Assembly (NCBI GenBank): GCA_029204045.2
Contig: CM055060.1
Location: 51,419,378 to 51,483,377, forward strand
From: Tillandsia leiboldiana
Taxonomy: Eukaryota; Streptophyta; Magnoliopsida; Poales; Bromeliaceae
Reading direction: 5' to 3'
Length of the DNA: 64,000 bases
The translations under genes were made by a program, and so were the position numbers. The notes under the pieces are model-generated. The model was not told where the DNA came from. It searched no databases and saw only the letters and a list, made by a program, of their open reading frames with translations. Positions 59,762-64,000 of the stretch are shown piece by piece. The first letter of the stretch is position 1; the number at the start of each line of letters is the position of its first letter.

Positions 59762-62700
59762 TGTAGTGGCCCTGGTTCCCATGCAACGTTCTTCCGATGA
59801 ATCCACTGTTAGAGCACCTAGTGTTGGTGCATCTGGCCCATGGTGCATCAATGGGATGCCACAGATGGACCCTGTGTGATATTATTAACTGTGTTGGCCT
59901 TCGGCTGGGTCTGCCGAAATTTCGGAAAAGAATTAGGCCAAACAGAGGTCGGAAATGGATTCAGCACGGAAAAACGCTTGAAAACGGCTATTTGCTTGTT
60001 TGATTCTGAGTCCGGATGCCCAAAAACGGACTCCCGGAAGTTTTCAGTGGTTTTGGTGCATGGGAGGGGCCGTAGACCGCCGGCATGCCACGTGGCGGCC
60101 TATCATTGGCCGGTTTACGGCGCGCGGTCCACAGAGCAGCGCGGCGGGGTGCACAGACCCGGCGCACGGACACGTGGCACCGCCTGGTTGGCGGGCGCAA
60201 GGCGCGCGGTCTACCGGGTGAGCGCGGCGGTGCATGGACCAAGGCGGGGACACGTGGCAGCCTCCGGTTGGTCGGTGCACGCGGCGCGGTCCACGGAATT
60301 CCTTAGTGGGATGCGTGGACCGGGTGTAGGGGACACGTGTCACCCTCTGATTTGCGGGCGCACCGAGCGCGGTGCACGGGGCCTGGGCTGGCGCCTCGGG
60401 GCGCGTGCGCACGTCGGGGCCATGCCGCGCGACCGGCGGGGCCGCCGACCGGCTGGCGGGTCAACCGGGTGGCCACGTGTCACTGCCTGATTGGCGGGCG
60501 CCAACCGCCTTCCTGTGCGGGGGAGGGCCACGTGGCAGCCTGGGTGTGGCCCGCGCAGCTGTTTGCTATTCGGCGGGCCACGTGGCGGCACCAGGTGGAT
60601 TCGGGCGTGAACAGTGTTGGGCCGGCCCAACACTGTAGCCGCCCGAATGTTCCGGGCGCCCGAAAGTTGGGCCCAAAAGCCCAATGCTTGTGTTTTTTTG
60701 GCTTTTCCGGGTGAGGCCTATAAATAGGCCTCTTGGGGCCTCGTTTTAGAGCTTTTCCCGAGAGCTTTTGGCTTTGAGCCCTTCACCAATTTTCCTTCTC
60801 TCCCTCTTGCGCATCTTTTGGCAGAGGCTCAGGATTTTTGGAGGCCGCGACGACGGCGACTTCTGCATCGGGGTGCGGAGCGACGATTTATTATTGGAGG
60901 CCCATTTTCGTCGCAGTTTAGTCTGGGAGGTCTACAGAACTGCCCCGATGGTATTTTTGGACGATTTCTGCGGCGACGGTTTCGTAAGAGGTAAATCTAC
61001 AACTTCCGTGTTGGACACTTTTTCTGGAACTGAGCTTTTCTTGGGGTTCTAGGTATATTTTTAACCCCCTTTGCGACTGTTGGTTGATTTGGACAGCACC
61101 TGCTTGTCAGATTTTTATCTCCTCATCCAGACATCGGATTTCGACATTTCAGGACTCTATCGACATCTTCTCTTCGCGAGGATCGCCGTCATATTTTTAT
61201 TGGATTTTTTGGAGGAGGTTTTTCAGGTGAAATTTTCGTGTTATTGGGACTATTCATCACAGATTTTTGGGAATTGGAATTGTGTGGATTAAGTGTAATT
61301 GTTGGAATGTATTTTGTACCCAGGATATATTGAGCACTGCTGCTGTACTTTTGGCTTGTGGTTGTACTGTGATATCTGTTATTTGGGCTTTCTCAGCTGT
61401 ACGATTCCGGACAGTTAGCACTTTCAGGTGGGTGACCTTGCTTCCAAAATCTATGGACTGCGTGCTAACTCTATGTATGTAGGATCATGCATGTTAGAAA
61501 TTGGATTAAACAGCATGTGTAAACTGTATGTTGGTACTCTTGTATATCAGTTGTGAATCTTGTGACCTTATTGTGATTCCTACTGCATGTTATTTATTGA
61601 AATCTTGGAACTTGACCTAGCACCCTTGTCATATGTATCATGTTCAGCCGGACTGTAGAAAACTCCAACTTGGGCTAGGTTTTTATTGCTCTAGACATTC
61701 CACATCACGATACTTCATGTCACTCGGGACTTAGCTTTTCCTCGCCCGGGTTGTGGGCCGAGAGGTCGGGTGGTTGTGGGATGCATTTGCACTCGTGTCT
61801 GGGGACCGAGTGGAGTCGATAGCAGTCTGTAGATCTGATTTCTTTGGGAGAGTGATAGTGATGGTAGATCTGGGTTCTTGGGAGCTGTCAGAGTGACAGT
61901 GAGTCTCAGCTGTGTAGATTCCAGCCAGTGGGTGAGTCAGTGATTTGTTGGTTAGCCGATCTTGTTGATCGAGGATTTGGATCATAGCCTGCATGAGCCA
62001 CATTTGAGCTTTACAGAGATACTTTACAGAGATACTTGTTATGGGTTACTTTGACTCGAGCGGGTCGCTCCCCTCGAGTGCCACTCCGGAGTAGGCGAGA
62101 CCGGGTTGTTGTACCGGCGAGTTTGAGCTTTTCTACCGCGACTTGTTGTTGCATTTGTCCCTCTGGCTGTGCTTGTGTTGGCAGTCATGGACGCCCTACG
62201 TAAGTCCGCTCCTCCGGGACGTAACGACAGTAGGTTGGCGCAGGTTTGACTGGACCCGATGAGGCAGTCAGTTTAGATTGGGTGATCAGAGACGAGGGTT
62301 AGTTGTGGCATCATGTTCTTTCTGTTCCACTCTTGAGCATCTAGATAGAGGCATAGTAGCTGTAGAGTTACTTTTCCCAGCTTTCCTTACAGCACTGCAT
62401 ATGTTACTTTATGCCTCTAGTAGACTTAGTGGGCAGAACGTCGGGCTTGTTGGCGGCACCCACTGAGAACTATTGTGGGATGTAGTTCTCACACCCGTCG
62501 TGGTGTCTTCTCCCCAGGGACTTCTGCTCCGGTTCCTGCAGCTCCAGTTGCTGATCCAGCTCCTTCTGACCGAGGTAAGGGAGTCGCGAGATAGTTCCCT
62601 TCCTGTCATCATCAGAGTGAGAGTAGATGTACCCCTGTACTATTTTGGAGTGTGTTATGTCGAGTGACTTTTGTAGTGAGATATCGAGTTGTACCTTTCT

Positions 62701-62928
62701 TTTCTGCTTTTCTGAGAGACTCTTGTTTTCTGGTGAGGTTGGTCTGTATATTGGTGAGTTGTAGTTATATTTTATGTCTTTTATTTCAGCTTTTACTATT
62801 TCAGCTCTGATATCTGCTAGTGTAGATGTTTCTTTGCAGGTTAGTCGCTACACCTATACGGGGCTTCCCATATGGGCGGCGGATCTGTTGACGAGCCCGG
62901 GGTGCAGTATCGACCCCGGGGCGTGACA
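59762..62928 (+). mobile_element. Solo LTR, gypsy, target GCGCG
   Basis: A 3167-bp LTR (TGTAGTGGCCCTGG to CCCCGGGGCGTGACA) is flanked by GCGCG (59757-59761 and 62929-62933). The target copy is low-complexity, but both boundaries also match the ends of related LTRs, and GC-rich array DNA lies on both sides. No internal region is present. Confidence 0.85.
60087..60728 (+). promoter_or_regulatory. LTR promoter: regular G-box/CCAAT array and TATA box
   Basis: CACGTGG/CACGTGT cores start at about 60089, 60173, 60252, 60336, 60474, 60529 and 60580. The first four are 79-84 bp apart, and several are followed 10-20 bp later by an ATTGG or GTTGG box. TATA box CTATAAATAG is at 60718-60727. It is the most regular example in the window. 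Confidence 0.65.
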
Positions 62929-62933
62929 GCGCG

Positions 62934-63640
62934 CGCGGGCGCAACCAATAGGCGCGCGCTGGGGCGCATGCTGCACGCACGGGGGCGCAACCAGCGGGCG
63001 GGCGCGCGCGCGCGGGCGGCGGCCTGACAACAGCGCATGGCGCAGCCCCGGTAGCATCATGGTGCAAGCCCGGTAGCGGCGCGGCGCAATGCTGGCAGCG
63101 GCGCGCCGCGCAGCGCAGGAAGTGGCACGCGCGGGCGCAGGCAGCAGCGCGCGCGGGGCGCATGCGGCGCACGTGCGGGCGCAACCAATAGGCGCGCGCG
63201 GGCGCAAGAAACGGCGCGCGCTGGGGCGCATGCAGTGCGCGCGGGCCGACGCGCGGGCGCTTGCAGCACTGCTAGGGCATCTACGCGCGGGCGGCCAGGG
63301 CATCTACGCGTGGTGGCTTGGGCAACTACGCGTGGGCGACGGCCGCTAGGGCATGCAGCGCCAGCGGCTGCAGCCCCACGCTGGCACGCGCAAGCAGCGT
63401 GGTAGCCCCACGCGGACACAGCAGCGGCGCGGCATCCCCGCGGGGGTCCAGCCCCGCACGGGCATGCGCAAGCAGCGTGGCAGCCCCGCAGCGCACCTAG
63501 CTGCGGGTGCGGCGCGGCCCCTACGGCGCGCGGCAGCGCGCAGGCGGCGGCCCTGCGGGTGGCACAGCGCGGCGGTGGCAGCGGCTCGGCTAGGGCATCG
63601 AGCGGTGGCGGCGCCACCATCGACGATCTTTAGCAACCCC
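62934..63640. repeat. GC-rich imperfect tandem array, right part
   Basis: It continues the array cut at 59761, with the same CGCAGCCCCGGTAGCATCAT word near 63041 and many GGCGCGCGCGGG words. Open frames on both strands here reflect the lack of AT-rich stop codons, not genes. Confidence 0.7.
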
Positions 63641-64000
63641 GCCGAAAGCACCGAAATTCATCACAACGAACCAAAACCAACAACAAAACCGAACGAAAAC
63701 CCCAAACAACAAATCCGAGGACGAAAACATCCAAGAACGAGAACCAAACGGAAAAGCCTCGGTGGACGATCATCCAAAAATGAAACCAAAAGAATAAAGA
63801 CATCCACTAACCTCGCTCTGACGGAGAAGGCTACGCGATCCCGATCTCCGCAAACGGTGGTGTTTTTGGATCCGCTCCCCACCATTGGCGACGCTTTCGG
63901 TCCCAGTCGTCGGCACGCACAACGAGGAAAGAGGAAGCAGAAGAGATCTCGTGGAACTAGGGTTTTTCTTGAAATTCGCTTTTCTTTATTTAATTTAATT

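Larger units (their letters stand above)
57346..64000 (-). repeat. Gypsy-type LTR, interrupted, extends to window end
   Basis: It starts TGTCACGCCCCGGGAGC and continues through short tandem repeats (GACCGAGCACCTGCCTCGGC at 58096, 58130 and 58167; a GCGACACTC unit twice at about 58370-58440) and a GC-rich array. It is split by the solo LTR at 59762-62928 and resumes at 62934. The right end was not found, so its extent is tentative, and no genes are supported within it. Confidence 0.5.

Noticed and set aside
62841..63640. Several long open frames in the GC-rich array
   Set aside because: Tandem GC repeats with few A/T-containing stop codons; both strands are equally open.

Overview
This window is nuclear DNA of a flowering plant, most likely a monocot. 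The evidence is plant LTR retrotransposons whose primer-binding sites match the 3' end of plant initiator-Met tRNA, TTTAGGG telomere-type repeats, spliced R2R3-MYB genes with the 133/130-bp first two exons typical of plants, and very GC-rich captured exons of the kind seen in commelinid monocots. Pineapple or a relative is a guess that cannot be settled from this sequence alone. At least two thirds of the window is transposable element; only one intact-looking host gene is present.

Left block (1-29102) is a nested stack. The oldest layer is a plus-strand Ty3/gypsy element with ~4-kb LTRs (Tekay/Del-like): 5' LTR remnants at 4837-4991 and 8818-9548, decayed gag-pol at 9549-11795, a polypurine-tract region at 24950-25100, and a 3' LTR at 25101-29102. 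Its 5' LTR was hit by a Ty1/copia element of the Sirevirus type (1-4836, left end outside the window) and by a minus-strand solo LTR (4992-8817, duplicated target CCTCG). Its internal region took a plus-strand solo LTR (11801-24944, target ATACT). That solo LTR in turn received a young minus-strand Sirevirus (12156-21306, target TGGGG, LTRs almost identical).

Middle block (29103-44700) is AT-rich with a series of small TIR elements with target duplications (29179-29620, 33214-33842 with telomere-like repeats inside, 34890-35061, 43512-44403), a solo LTR (30080-32783), and a decayed minus-strand gypsy element with gag remnants and zinc knuckles (36750-38071) next to its LTR (38363-41721).

Gene island (44697-50700): a three-exon R2R3-MYB gene on the minus strand (44697-46250) carrying the bHLH-interaction motif, and about 2.5 kb away, in divergent orientation, a broken R2R3-MYB copy (48782-49205) with a stop, small deletions and no third exon. 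A CACTA-type MITE lies between them and a TRIM element lies beyond.

Right block (50691-64000): a minus-strand solo LTR (50691-54220, target CTAGT), a Pack-type TIR element (54446-55658) that has captured the first exon of a thioredoxin-like gene, then another minus-strand LTR family (55952 to the window end) interrupted by a plus-strand solo LTR (59762-62928, target GCGCG) that landed in a GC-rich tandem array.

The most interesting system is in the two Sireviruses. Downstream of pol, each has an env-like ORF preceded by its own block of CCGGA/T palindromes matching the array in its LTR promoter, then a TATA-like box and a ~380-bp intron with consensus splice sites in the 5' leader. This looks like a separate internal transcription unit for the env-like gene. 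All alignments here were done by eye.
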